Source of the DNA: Streptomyces cirratus
GTDB lineage: Bacteria; Actinomycetota; Actinomycetes; Streptomycetales; Streptomycetaceae
Length of the DNA stretch: 64,000 nt
Direction of reading: 5' to 3'
NCBI RefSeq assembly: GCF_014650775.1
Contig: NZ_BMVP01000013.1
Coordinates: 1 to 64,000 of the forward strand
Made by a program: the position numbers and the translations under genes. Below, one piece after another: positions 8,257 through 16,756 of the stretch (the stretch's first letter is position 1; each line of letters begins with the position of its first letter). The notes under the pieces are model-generated. The model was given only the letters and a program-made list of their open reading frames with translations. It did not search any database and was not told the DNA's origin.

Positions 8257-11200
8257 TCAGGCGAAGCGCAGCAGGGAGGGGTGGGCTTCGGGGTCCAAGT
8301 GATGCAGGACGGACCACGCAAGACCGGACTCGCCGACCATGAGGCTGTTGCTGTAGGCGTACTTGGTGTCGGACCGCCGTCCGTACAGCTCGATGACCTC
8401 GTCGAAGAGCCTGGGATACAGGTCCGTGATGCCGTCACCGAACAGCCCGGGAACCAGCCGCTCACCGAAGCGGGCGATCTCGGCACTGGCGAGGTCGCCA
8501 TGGCAATAGGTCGGGTTGTTGCCGAAGCCGCGGGCGAGGGTGAGCGAAGACAGCTGGTCCAGGGTCTGGCGTGGAACGGCGTCAGAAGCGTGTTCCCTGC
8601 TCAGCAGCGCGCCGAGGAGGAGGCCGGGCGCTCCGTGGCACCACCCGTACGAACGCTCTTCCCCTCCCCAAACTCGCGGCCAGTCGCCGTCGGTCCTGTC
8701 CTGCGAGCCGAGTACGGCATCGAGGATCCGCAGTCCAAGACGGTGGACCTCTGGATCGCCGAATTGCGCTCCGTAGCGGAGTAGTACGGGAGCGATGCCC
8801 ATCGCCCCGTGCGCGTACCCGGTGTACTGGGTGACGCGCGCATCCTGGAGAGCGACACCGCCAAGGGCGCGGACTTCCTGGGCGGCGATGGAACGGACGG
8901 CCTCCGCGACGACAGCGCGTTCGGATGGGTCCGTCGTGCGGTCGTGCAGAGCCATTGCCACAGCCAAGGCGCCGGCCATTCCGCTCAGGAAGTCCGTTCC
9001 AACCTCGGTCCCGCAGGATCGGGCCAGTTCCCGGGCAAGGTCGCCAAGGCGCCCATCTCCTGGTTCGTCGAGTAGTTGTCGAGCAACGGCGAGGGCATAA
9101 GCGGTGCCCGCCAGTCCCGTCATGCCTCCGACGGACACTCCGTGTTCAGCCAGAAGGCCGCTGCGTAGCTGCTCCTCGACCGGGTCCAGGACACACCGGG
9201 CGGCATGGGCGAAGTCCCTTCGGCCGGTCTCGCGGGCCAGGGCACTGAGGACGAGCGCGGGGCCGGGACTGCCGCCGTACAGGTCGTAGCCGAGGCTTCC
9301 CGGACTCCACTGGCTCTGCGAGTCGGTGGTGACCTGCGGGGCTATCCAAGTTGCCGGGTGGCGCGGGTCGCTGCTTGGTATAAGGGTCGCCAGGAGCCTG
9401 TCACCGATTCGCTCGGCTTCTTTGATGAACCGGTCCCGGTCTATGCGGCCCGCGGCCCGATCTCGGCTCGGCGTCGGTACGAAGCCGGTCTTCTCCCGAT
9501 CGGTCGGCAGCTTGTTGACGAAGGAAAAGTCGATCAATCGGCTTTCCCGCTCGATCACTGCCTCGTCAATCCCCTGGATCCGGGCGCGTAGGGTTTCCAG
9601 AGGAGATTCAGCCAGGGCGTCGGTGTGTACGGTCCCGTCAGCGGACTGGAGCGCGCGGCTCCGTGCCGTGTACGAGAAGTACGGGACGTCCCCGCGTGAC
9701 ATCTGACGGACCTCGTCGTCGGCAATCTCGGGAGAGCCGGTCCGCAGGAAGACGCGGTTCAAGACGGCTGCGCGCACTAGAGGACTCGCCATTGCGTCCG
9801 GATGGGTGGCCATGCGCAGCAGCTGCGCGTAGAAGACCGTCGCCTGGTTGACGTGGCGGAACTGGACATCGCCAAGGAAAAACTCGATGGCGGCCAAGAC
9901 GTCGCTCGGGTGGGCCGCCGCGTGGTCGAGAACCCGGCGGAACTCGTTCTTGATCGTGTCTCGCTGCTCTGGGACAGAAAGCTGGAGGGCGCGCTGGACC
10001 GCCAGGTTGGCGTTGGAGACGGTCGTCGTCATGGTGACCATGGAGACGGACATGTCGTCGCGGCCGGGGTTCTTGATGCCGAACGACTTGTACGGGGCGG
10101 GTTGGCCGGAGTCGTACCCGATCGCCCCGATGTCCATACCGTGGTCGTCGCTCCCGGCTCGTACGACGAGCGGGAGGAGACCCGACCCGATGATCGATTC
10201 CTGGAGAGTTGATGCGGCGATGCCGGAAGCCGCGCCGGTGTCGTACGACTCGGGAACCCGTATACGGGGTGACAGCAGCGTCTCGGTGTCTATCACCACA
10301 GGGCCGGCAGCGCAGGACACCACGTTCTCGAAGTGGATGTCGGTGGCCCGGAGCAGGAAGAGGATCCCTGCGAGGGTTCCGATCCGGGCGAAGTATTCTT
10401 TCTGTTCGCCGGCGTATTCCTGGGTAGGGACGAACTCTACAAATCCGCCGCGCTTGGTCTGCAGTACGGCCACGGTCGGCAGGTCCGTGCCGAGCCGGTC
10501 ATTGAGCCACGCGACGAACGAGTTGTAGCCGGATTCGGCTCCAAGCGGATGCGGCTTGTAGACGACACGGCCGCCATCGGTGAACAGGATCTGCGCGACG
10601 GATCTCCCGCCGTTGTGGGTGTCGCCTTCACCGAGGACCAAGCGTTTGACTCGAAGGGTCCCTCCTCCGGGCAGCAAGGCGACAAGGTCGTCGCCGGCCA
10701 ACTCGATCTCCCCGAGAAGCTCAAGTACGTACCGTGTGGCTGCCTCGACCTGACGGTTCACCAGCCGAAACAGGTAGGGGTAGCGCGACAGCAGTTCAGC
10801 GTGCCCGGCATCGCTGTTCGTCCACTGCCGGAATGCGGTGTACCGATCCTGGGGGGTGTCGCCGACGAGGAGGCCGTCGGAGCGCCGCCGGTGCAGTGCC
10901 TCGAGCAGGGTACGAAGCATCAGTCGGGAGAGGAGCGCCGTCTGATGTTCGAGGAAGTCGGCAACGATGATGTCTGGGGCGGCTATGAAGGCGCAGGACT
11001 CGGCAGCGGCACGTACAAGCTTTTCCCAGGGACGGATTAAGTGCGCAAAGTAGTCGTGAAAGAGCCCGTCTACGTCCAGCGATGGATCGTAGGTGTCGGG
11101 CAAAGCGGCGCTCAGCGCCGTGTCCTCGACCGCGATAACGCCGTCGTCTTCCTCGGCCGCCTCTCGTAGCCGCTCCTCGACGCGCGCGATCAGCTCAGGG

Positions 11201-11268
11201 GAGGTCAGCTCTGGCAGATACGTCCGCAGCGCCTCTGCCGGGCTGGCGGGATCGTTGTGACTCTTCAT
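8257..11268 (-). CDS. lanM1: LanM1: class II lanthipeptide synthetase (alpha-side)
   Basis: A 1003-residue synthetase with the same two-domain plan as LanM2 but clearly divergent from it. The dehydratase shows DTHNGGRSV, VVYKPHPLG, ATDIHFENV and VIDTETLL. The cyclase shows GYAHGAMG, GWCHGAPG (Cys877) and TYCHGD (Cys922/His923), the three zinc ligands of LanC-like domains. The ATG at 11268 starts MKSHNDPAS; the ribosome-binding site is weak. The frame is open to 11328, but that stretch covers a hairpin. It follows lanA1 directly, suggesting that it modifies the alpha peptide. Each precursor having its own LanM is the haloduracin/lichenicidin arrangement. Confidence 0.93.
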   Translation of the reverse strand: MKSHNDPASPAEALRTYLPELTSPELIARVEERLREAAEEDDGVIAVEDTALSAALPDTYDPSLDVDGLFHDYFAHLIRPWEKLVRAAAESCAFIAAPDIIVADFLEHQTALLSRLMLRTLLEALHRRRSDGLLVGDTPQDRYTAFRQWTNSDAGHAELLSRYPYLFRLVNRQVEAATRYVLELLGEIELAGDDLVALLPGGGTLRVKRLVLGEGDTHNGGRSVAQILFTDGGRVVYKPHPLGAESGYNSFVAWLNDRLGTDLPTVAVLQTKRGGFVEFVPTQEYAGEQKEYFARIGTLAGILFLLRATDIHFENVVSCAAGPVVIDTETLLSPRIRVPESYDTGAASGIAASTLQESIIGSGLLPLVVRAGSDDHGMDIGAIGYDSGQPAPYKSFGIKNPGRDDMSVSMVTMTTTVSNANLAVQRALQLSVPEQRDTIKNEFRRVLDHAAAHPSDVLAAIEFFLGDVQFRHVNQATVFYAQLLRMATHPDAMASPLVRAAVLNRVFLRTGSPEIADDEVRQMSRGDVPYFSYTARSRALQSADGTVHTDALAESPLETLRARIQGIDEAVIERESRLIDFSFVNKLPTDREKTGFVPTPSRDRAAGRIDRDRFIKEAERIGDRLLATLIPSSDPRHPATWIAPQVTTDSQSQWSPGSLGYDLYGGSPGPALVLSALARETGRRDFAHAARCVLDPVEEQLRSGLLAEHGVSVGGMTGLAGTAYALAVARQLLDEPGDGRLGDLARELARSCGTEVGTDFLSGMAGALAVAMALHDRTTDPSERAVVAEAVRSIAAQEVRALGGVALQDARVTQYTGYAHGAMGIAPVLLRYGAQFGDPEVHRLGLRILDAVLGSQDRTDGDWPRVWGGEERSYGWCHGAPGLLLGALLSREHASDAVPRQTLDQLSSLTLARGFGNNPTYCHGDLASAEIARFGERLVPGLFGDGITDLYPRLFDEVIELYGRRSDTKYAYSNSLMVGESGLAWSVLHHLDPEAHPSLLRFA

Positions 11269-11299
11269 GGAACACCGGGTCCAGTGCGGGGAGGGAGGT

Positions 11300-11326
11300 G
11301 ACGCCGGGAGCTGGGACCCCGGCGTC
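11300..11326 (-). terminator. Hairpin between lanA1 and lanM1 (attenuator)
   Basis: GACGCCGGG pairs with CCCGGCGTC (9-bp stem) starting seven bases after the lanA1 stop. No U-tract follows, so partial read-through into lanM1 is expected. It mirrors the hairpin after lanA2. Confidence 0.72.
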
Positions 11327-11332
11327 ATGCGG

Positions 11333-11518
11333 TCACTTGCAGTTGGACTGGCACTCAGCAGTGGCCGTGCAGAAGTTCCCGTTGTTCCCCAGGACGTAGC
11401 TGGCGCCGAGACAGGCCAGCGAGGTCAGGGTCGTACCCCATTTGCTGCCCGCGGCGCTGACGGAGCCGAGGTTCTGGTCGTCAATTTCTTCCAGGATGCC
11501 GACGTTCGGGTTTGTCAT
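11333..11518 (-). CDS. lanA1: LanA1: alpha-type lanthipeptide precursor
   Basis: A 61-residue precursor and first gene of the operon. The leader (1-24, MTNPNVGILEEIDDQNL to SAAG) ends Ala-Ala-Gly like LanA2. The predicted 37-residue core has four Cys and nine Ser/Thr. It contains LGNNGNFCTATAECQSNC, aligning with the lichenicidin-alpha and haloduracin-alpha region LGNxGxxCTxTxECxxxC. The CTATAEC ring with its Glu is the mersacidin-type lipid II-binding element. The ATG at 11518 is chosen because AAGGGG lies eight bases upstream; an upstream in-frame ATG at 11536 has no ribosome-binding site. Confidence 0.93.
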   Translation of the reverse strand: MTNPNVGILEEIDDQNLGSVSAAGSKWGTTLTSLACLGASYVLGNNGNFCTATAECQSNCK

Positions 11519-11548
11519 CGGATTGATCCCCTTCATGCGTTGAATCGC

Positions 11549-11564
11549 CCGGCCAAACGGCCGG
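11549..11564. promoter_or_regulatory. Inverted repeat upstream of lanA1
   Basis: CCGGCCAAACGGCCGG, a 6-bp stem around a 4-base centre, lies 31-46 bases upstream of the lanA1 start. It may be an operator or a 5' stem-loop in the lan leader. No matching copy is seen upstream of the luxR-type gene. Confidence 0.45.
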
Positions 11565-11849
11565 ACAATCCGCTAATGATCTTTACGACCTGAACGCTAC
11601 GGACTCATGCCGCATGACGCCCCCGCCCGGCGACGGGCTCTATGCCCCCCTCCGGGCGGGGACGAACCAGGTCCGAAGTTGCTTGGCTCGCCCCGCTTGG
11701 TACCCCGCGGCAGCAGCGGCTCAAGCCGGTCGGCCAGCACGTCCTGGGCTTCCTCCACGAGGTCGGGAGTGACCTGCGCGCCGCGGTCGGCGAGGTCGTA
11801 CTGGTCGCCCACCGGACAGCGGGGGCGCGGCGCAGGAGGAGGAGTTCCA
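11565..11849. other. Region upstream of the lan operon, no intact gene
   Basis: The lan promoter should lie in the first 60 bases, but no clear -35/-10 pair can be named. Around 11690-11760 the minus strand reads ADRLEPLLPRGTKRGEP, reminiscent of the start of IS5-type transposases (xLEPLLPxGxxxGRP). It is too short and degraded to annotate as a gene. Confidence 0.35.
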
Positions 11850-12170
11850 GTACCGGGACTCGGCGACCAGGCGGGCCGCCTCCGTGCGCAGCGGGACGGT
11901 GCGGCCGACCGGGCGCAGTCGGCCGTCGTGGTCGTGGCGGCCGAGGATCAGGAGCTGGGGCGGGTGAGGGTGCCGGTGGTGGTGCCGATGATCGCCTCGG
12001 TGGTGTCCCGGCGACGAACCTTGATCCACGCCCCCCTGTGGCCCGGCATGTAGCGGCTGGTCCGGGGTTTGACCACGATGCCTTCGACGCCGAACACGTC
12101 CGTCCACGACTCCAGCCACTCCCGGCCCTGGGCCGGGTCCGTCGTCATCGGGCACAGGTGTCGGCGTACG
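11850..12170 (-). pseudogene. ATP-dependent DNA ligase, C-terminal fragment (frameshifted)
   Basis: A decayed piece of an actinobacterial LigD/LigC-type ATP-dependent DNA ligase. From about 12150, CPMTTDPAQGREWLESW leads into VEGIVVKPRTSRY and WIKVRRRDTTEAIIG (nucleotidyltransferase motifs IV-V), then TLTRPSS and a stop at 11948. A second frame carries on with PQLLILGRHDHDGRL and VGRTVPLRTEAARLVAE from 11960 to about 11852 (OB-fold region). The matching upstream part of the same gene is at 13854-14246, so the two were once contiguous. No function remains. Confidence 0.75.
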
Positions 12171-12284
12171 CCTGAACGTGCTCAACCCCGTACAGGTGGA
12201 ACGTCCTCAGTTGATGATGCGCTGACCACGGGTTCCCGTCAGTCCGCAATGGACCGTCGACAGCGTCGGGCGGCCGGGCACTCC

Positions 12285-13208
12285 TCATGCCACCTTGATG
12301 ACAACCTTGCCCGAGGTGTGACCGTTCTCGACGGTGGCGAGGGCGGCCGGGGCGTCGGAGAGCGGGTGGACCGCGGTGATCACAGGTGCGAGGAGTCCGT
12401 CGAGGGCCAGCCGGGCCGACCGCTCCAGGTTCTCGCGGTCGACGCGACGCTCGACGAAACGCCCACCGAGATCGGGCACAGACATATCACCCACAGCGAT
12501 GACGTTGCGAGGGTCCTGGGCCAGCGGAGCGACCGTCCGCAGCGAGGCGCCTCCGACCAGGTCGACGATCCCGTCGAAGCCGTCCGGAACCAGCTCGCGT
12601 GCCGCGGAGACGACGTCCCCGGCCATGTAATCGATGAACCGCACCCCGATGGCCTCGGCGTGCTCGCGTTTGGTGGTACTCGCGGTGCCGATCACACGCA
12701 GCTCGCGCCCGATAGCCAGCCGGGCGACGGCGAGGCCGACCCCGCCCCCGACCCCGTTGACCAGAACCGTGGCACCGGCCGGGAGGCCGAGCTGGTCGAG
12801 CACGTCCACCGCGGTCGTCCCGGCCACCGGCAGCGTCGCCGCCACGGTCGCGGACAGACCCTCCGGAATGCGCGCGGTGCTCAGCGCGGACAGCACCGTG
12901 GTCTCGGCGTAGGTACCGCCACCAGTGAGTGCGAAGCCGAAGACCGCGTCACCCACCTCGAGCCCCTCGACGTCCTCGCCCCGCGCGAGAACCGTTCCGG
13001 CTGCCTCCATGCCCAGCACGCGCGGAAACGGACGCCCGCCGTCGAGCCCGTCGACCAGACCCGAGCGCAGAAGGTGGTCGAGGGGATTCACGCCGGCGAC
13101 GTCGACCCGGACCAGCACCTCGCCGCGACCGGGGACGGGATCGGGACGATCGAAGAACTCCTGCACCTCAGGCCCGCCATACCTGCCGAAACCCCACGCC
13201 TGCCCCAT
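12285..13208 (-). CDS. NADP-dependent quinone oxidoreductase (MDR family)
   Basis: A 307-residue medium-chain dehydrogenase/reductase of the zinc-free quinone oxidoreductase type. The N-terminal GroES-like domain begins MGQAWGFGRYGGPEV and holds GEVLVRVDVAGVNPLDH. The Rossmann part holds LVNGVGGGVGLAVARLA (about 147-163), the NADPH-binding loop. Cys/His ligands for catalytic zinc are not seen. The likely reaction is reduction of quinones or enones with NADPH. It lies 106 bases downstream of a merR gene on the same strand, and the pair sits inside the disrupted DNA ligase gene. MerR-controlled detoxification is the natural reading; the inducer is unknown. Confidence 0.85.
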   Translation of the reverse strand: MGQAWGFGRYGGPEVQEFFDRPDPVPGRGEVLVRVDVAGVNPLDHLLRSGLVDGLDGGRPFPRVLGMEAAGTVLARGEDVEGLEVGDAVFGFALTGGGTYAETTVLSALSTARIPEGLSATVAATLPVAGTTAVDVLDQLGLPAGATVLVNGVGGGVGLAVARLAIGRELRVIGTASTTKREHAEAIGVRFIDYMAGDVVSAARELVPDGFDGIVDLVGGASLRTVAPLAQDPRNVIAVGDMSVPDLGGRFVERRVDRENLERSARLALDGLLAPVITAVHPLSDAPAALATVENGHTSGKVVIKVA

Positions 13209-13314
13209 CTTCCGCCGCCTCTCCTATAACCGCCCCGGTGATTCCGGGCGTTGCAGCCATCCTCACCTCTGACATTGATGTAAGGGGCAAGCAGATGAGA
13301 TGCAGATCACAGCA

Positions 13315-13710
13315 TCAGGACGACTGCGCCACCGGTGCCGGAGCCGTGGACAGCTCCGCCCGGTGCCGTCTGTTGCCCCTGATCAGCACGTCGAGTGCAT
13401 CCCGAGTCTCGATCAGGTGCACGATGTCGGCGTCGATCCGGTCGCGCTCGCGCATCATCGCCGTGAACGTCTCCTCAGCAACACCCAGGTCACCCGGGAC
13501 GTCCACACACGGCAGCACAGTCGCGATCACCCGGCTGGACATACCCGCGTCGAACAACTGCCGGATGAGCGACACGCGCTGGACCGCAGCATCGGAATAG
13601 TGACGCTGCCCCGCCTCGGAGCGCGAGCTGGTCAGCAGACCCTGCTCTTCGTAGTACCGCAGTGAGCGCGGACTCACGCCCGTGCGCTTGGACAACTCGC
13701 CTATCCGCAT
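13315..13710 (-). CDS. MerR-family transcriptional regulator
   Basis: A 131-residue regulator. The N-terminal winged helix (MRIGELSKRTGVSPRSLRYY, then EEQGLL and GQRHYSDAAVQR) is canonical MerR. A coiled dimerisation helix follows (about 75-112) with MMRERDRIDADIVHLIETRD. The tail has one Cys (VLPCVD) but no cysteine cluster typical of metal sensors, so it more likely senses an organic ligand, like the TipA/SoxR-unrelated redox group. The ATG at 13710 is the first start that gives a normal MerR N-terminus. It lies upstream of, and on the same strand as, the quinone oxidoreductase gene, which it probably controls. Confidence 0.88.
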   Translation of the reverse strand: MRIGELSKRTGVSPRSLRYYEEQGLLTSSRSEAGQRHYSDAAVQRVSLIRQLFDAGMSSRVIATVLPCVDVPGDLGVAEETFTAMMRERDRIDADIVHLIETRDALDVLIRGNRRHRAELSTAPAPVAQSS

Positions 13711-13853
13711 CCCTGAGAGCCTACGCCCGCGTACTCCAAGTCCAGACCGCCGGCAAGTCATGAACGCTCGCGGACACCCCCACGACCGCAAGGTCGTCGT
13801 CCCGGTCCCACGACTGAACACGTTCGCCTGTACACGCCTGAGCACTTTTCTCA

Positions 13854-14246
13854 CTACGCCGACAACAGGGTCCACGGGGATGTCAGGGCGTGGTCGGCGA
13901 ACAGGGCCTCCAGGCGGGCGCGGCGCTCCATGTAGGGCAGGTCGAGCAGCTCCTGGCCGTCGAGCTGCAAGAGGCCGAACATTACGAAGAAGGCCGCCAT
14001 CCTCACGGGCAACCCGGGAGCGCTGCGGGTGCGGGCGGCGGCCCGACGCTGCAACCCCTCGAACGACAGGGCGCCCGCCTTGGCGTCCCACACGAAGAGC
14101 TCGTCGTCCAGGACCAGGCCGGCGAAGAGCTGCGCCTCGGCGGCCGCGACGAGATCGGGGAACGCGCCCTGGACCAGGGCGCCGCGGCGGGTCTGGAGCA
14201 GCACCCGCCCACCCGGCCCGACCGGGGTGAACACCAGCGCCCGGTA
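13854..14246 (-). pseudogene. ATP-dependent DNA ligase, N-terminal fragment
   Basis: The upstream part of the same broken ligase as at 11850-12170. The frame reads YRALVFTPVGPGGRVLLQTR, then QGAFPDLVAAAEAQL, GLVLDDELFVWDAK (motif III region), ALSFEGLQRRAAART and FVMFGLLQLDGQELL. It stops shortly after ADHALTSPWTLL, just where the other fragment (CPMTTDPA) would continue. The segment with the catalytic Lys (ExKxDG), expected right before YRALVF, is missing. The gene is thus broken at the front as well as in the middle. Confidence 0.75.
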
Positions 14247-14357
14247 GCGTCGTTCTCCAGACCTTGATGTGTCTCATGAGACACCCGTCCACCGACAAGA
14301 CGGCCCCAGAGCGAGTGACGGGGCCCAAGTCTGGCGTCACGGTGACGCGGGCCTGGT

Positions 14358-15002
14358 TCAGGTGGAAACAGGGGTACGGGACAGAGCGGTGCGCAGCGCG
14401 AAGACGCCGAGCAGGCCGCCTGCCGTGAAGCGCTGGGCAGTCATCGCACGGGGCCGGGCAGTCAGAAACCCCGACATCCGCGCTGCGCCCAACATGATCA
14501 GAGCGTTCACCGAGATCCCCACGATGATCTGCACCCCACCGAGCTGGAGCAGTTGCCCCCAGGCCGGACCTCCCTGTGGATCCAAGAACTGGGGCAGTAG
14601 GGCGGCATACATAAGAGCGATCTTGGGGTTGAGCACGTTCGTCAGCAGCCCCATCGAGAACAGGCGGGCGTCAGAGACGGGGGGCAGGTCATGGGCCGGG
14701 GCGAAGGGTGAGCGGCCGCCGGGCTTGAGCATGCCCCATGCGAGGTAGGCCAGATAAGCGGCCCCAGCAAGCTTGACCACCATGAACGCCATCGGCACCG
14801 CAGCGAACAACGCCGACAGGCCTGCAGCCGCCGCCAGCAGATAGCACACGAATCCCACGGCGGTCCCACTGAGGCTGACCAGGCCCGCCCTACGGCCTTG
14901 AGTGATGGCGCGAGAGGCGAGGTGAATCATGTTTGGTCCCGGAGTCAGGGCCATGCCCAGTTCGACCAGGGCCACCCCTGCGACTGCGGTCAGAGTGATC
15001 AC
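14358..15002 (-). CDS. LysE/RhtB-family amino-acid exporter
   Basis: A 214-residue membrane protein with six predicted helices. It opens with MITLTAVAGVALVELGMALTP, has the family motif TPGPNM (about 21-26) and contains GLLTNVLNPKIALMY (about 117-131), the conserved NPK segment of LysE translocators. It would export an amino acid or homoserine-lactone-like solute from the cytoplasm. The GTG start at 15002 follows AGGAGG. It stands alone; no LysG-type regulator is adjacent. Confidence 0.9.
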   Translation of the reverse strand: MITLTAVAGVALVELGMALTPGPNMIHLASRAITQGRRAGLVSLSGTAVGFVCYLLAAAAGLSALFAAVPMAFMVVKLAGAAYLAYLAWGMLKPGGRSPFAPAHDLPPVSDARLFSMGLLTNVLNPKIALMYAALLPQFLDPQGGPAWGQLLQLGGVQIIVGISVNALIMLGAARMSGFLTARPRAMTAQRFTAGGLLGVFALRTALSRTPVST

Positions 15003-15644
15003 CGGTCAACCTCCTGGTCATTCGTGGCACCTGATACGAACGCTATGCCGCATCAGCAGCGCCTGGTCTTGCCGTCTGCAGAGTACGGCCTTGCCGCTCG
15101 CTGTCCTCATGCACCCACCCTCGGCCCCGTTCCTGGCGCGCCGCCGACATCCAGTGCTGAGCCCGCAGTTGAAGCCGACCGGGATTGAAAGGCGGCCTTC
15201 AAGACGCACCTCAGTCGAGACATCTCAAGACATCTGGAGAACCGTCGAACTTCTGCTCATACGCCACCTTCACCGCGACTTCCGCCGGCTCTCCGAAGAG
15301 CAGCAGCGCCGGCCGGCCGAGCTCGACGTGAAGCCGACGCTGGTTGTACGAGCCTGCACAGCGGCCGCGCGGGCCGGCGCGGCGCGGAAGCCTCCCCATG
15401 GGTACACAAGCCCTCACCCCGCACATCGAACGGGAAGCGCGATTCCCCGGCGGGCGCACATCCCACCTATGCCCGATGGGTCAGGGCTCCGGGCTGGGGT
15501 GTGGATCGCCAACCAGAAACAGTGCCGCGACCGGCTCGACCCTGGGCAGCTCGCCGCCCTCGCCGCCCTCGGGGTCGGCTGGGCACGTAGCGGATCTTGG
15601 TTACTCTTTGCTTCATCCCAAGCACTTCAAGTGATGGAGCTGTC
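15003..15644. other. Non-coding stretch with possible transposase debris
   Basis: No intact gene is supported. Near 15230-15350 the minus strand reads YNQRRLHVELG, which recalls the YNxRRxHxxLG end of IS3-type transposases, but the surroundings do not continue the match. The ribosome-binding site of the following crystallin gene (GGAG) lies at the right end. Confidence 0.4.
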
Positions 15645-15995
15645 ATGGCTGAAGCGGTCTTCTTCTCCGACACCAACCACCAGGGCAAGAGCGCAGCACT
15701 CGGCCCGGGCCGACACGTGCTCGACGAGAACTTCAACGACACCATCTCTTCCGTGCGCGTCCCGGCCGGATGGACGGTCACCCTGTTCGACGGCCGCGAC
15801 TTCGACGGCGAAAGCCTCGAACTCACCAGCGACGCACCGAACCTCAGCAGCGGAATCAACGACCGCACCTCGTCCATCGTGATCACGGACGGCGGCACCA
15901 ACCGGTCCAACACGGCACAGATCAACGGCAGCGGCCTCACCGACATCGACCAGGCCCACGAGAACGTGGCCGTCAACTTCTCTGAGCTGTGGTGA
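15645..15995 (+). CDS. Beta/gamma-crystallin-fold calcium-binding protein
   Basis: A 116-residue small protein with one beta/gamma-crystallin domain. Two calcium-binding motifs of the form (N/D)(N/D)xx(S/T)S are visible, NDTISS (about 28-33) and NDRTSS (about 72-77), each closing a Greek-key half (AVFFSDTNHQGKSAALG and TVTLFDGRDFDGESLEL). The ATG at 15645 is preferred over an upstream start because GGAG lies four bases before it. No signal peptide is seen, so it is probably cytoplasmic or released non-classically. Microbial crystallins of this type bind Ca2+ and are often stress-linked. It is monocistronic and followed by a strong terminator. Confidence 0.88.
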   Translation: MAEAVFFSDTNHQGKSAALGPGRHVLDENFNDTISSVRVPAGWTVTLFDGRDFDGESLELTSDAPNLSSGINDRTSSIVITDGGTNRSNTAQINGSGLTDIDQAHENVAVNFSELW

Positions 15996-16017
15996 CGCCC
16001 CTCCACTGACCAGACCC

Positions 16018-16059
16018 GCGGTATGGAGGGCCCGCCGATCGGCGGGCCCTCCATACCGC
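16018..16059. terminator. 42-base perfect palindrome, bidirectional terminator
   Basis: GCGGTATGGAGGGCCCGCC followed by its exact reverse complement around a GATC centre forms a stem of about 19 bp. It lies between the convergent crystallin gene and the SnoaL-like gene and should stop transcription from both sides. Confidence 0.85.
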
Positions 16060-16106
16060 CCGCGGCGTCATCGCGACAGGCCAGCCTGAAGCCTGAGGGT
16101 TGTGGT

Positions 16107-16430
16107 TCAGGCCTGGCCGGTCTCGAAGCGGCTGATGTGCCCGTCGGCGGTGACGTCGAAGCGCCACTTGGTGCGCATCACGCCCCAAGTGTCGTTGCGG
16201 TACTCGACGAGCAGGGACCGTCCGCCGTCGGCTTCGGAGGCGACGTCCATGTGGCCGTTGGAGGAGAAGATCTCCCGCTCCGCCCAATCGGTGATATCGC
16301 GGTCCGTACCGTCATCAGACATCGTCGCGCCCGGTGCGAGTGCCGCCTGGAAGGCGGCCCGGTCGTTCGCGTTGACGGCCGTGACGAAAGCACGGACGGC
16401 AGGATCGGTCAGCTGGCTCACATTGATCAC
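16107..16430 (-). CDS. SnoaL-like (NTF2-fold) protein
   Basis: A 107-residue single-domain protein of the NTF2/SnoaL superfamily. The N-terminal helix pair (MINVSQLTDPAVRAFVTAVNANDRAAFQAAL) leads into SDDGTDRDITDWAEREIF and a sheet with MDVASEADGGRSLLVEYR and WRFDVTADGHISRFETGQA. The fold forms a small hydrophobic pocket. Members act as isomerases, cyclases or ligand-binding proteins, and nothing here fixes the substrate. It is a single gene, sharing the strong palindromic terminator with the crystallin gene. Confidence 0.75.
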   Translation of the reverse strand: MINVSQLTDPAVRAFVTAVNANDRAAFQAALAPGATMSDDGTDRDITDWAEREIFSSNGHMDVASEADGGRSLLVEYRNDTWGVMRTKWRFDVTADGHISRFETGQA

Positions 16431-16756
16431 GAGGCCTCCCAGTCAGGGCGTACGGATGCTGCTGCGCGACCAGGAAACACCAGCAGCGAAGACCGGAAAG
16501 GCAACTCTCCCCCACAGCCACGCAGACGGGTGAGCCGCGGGCCCTTCAGACGGTGACCGCCAGCTACTGCGCCTGTGCCCTCAGCACGTCGAGGACCTGC
16601 GGGTATAACACGGGCCGGTACCCAGGACGAAACGTTCGGTCATCGCCCGAAGGTCGCCTCCCGCTCGGCAAAGAGGCGAACACCGGCCAGGGCTTTGTCG
16701 TCTGGCTACGCGGAAGCCAGCCACCGCGCTTCCGGACGGCGGCATACCGCCGCGCC
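16431..16756. other. Intergenic region left of the IS5-type element
   Basis: No gene, promoter or repeat could be supported. It lies between the SnoaL-like gene and the left inverted repeat of the insertion sequence. Confidence 0.4.

Noticed and set aside
11597..11812. Possible IS5-type transposase N-terminus upstream of lanA1
   Set aside because: Only about 17 residues look related, with no start, continuation or terminal repeat.
15211..15459. Possible IS3-type transposase remnant (YNQRRLHVELG)
   Set aside because: The match is a single short motif and the flanking reading does not continue as a transposase.
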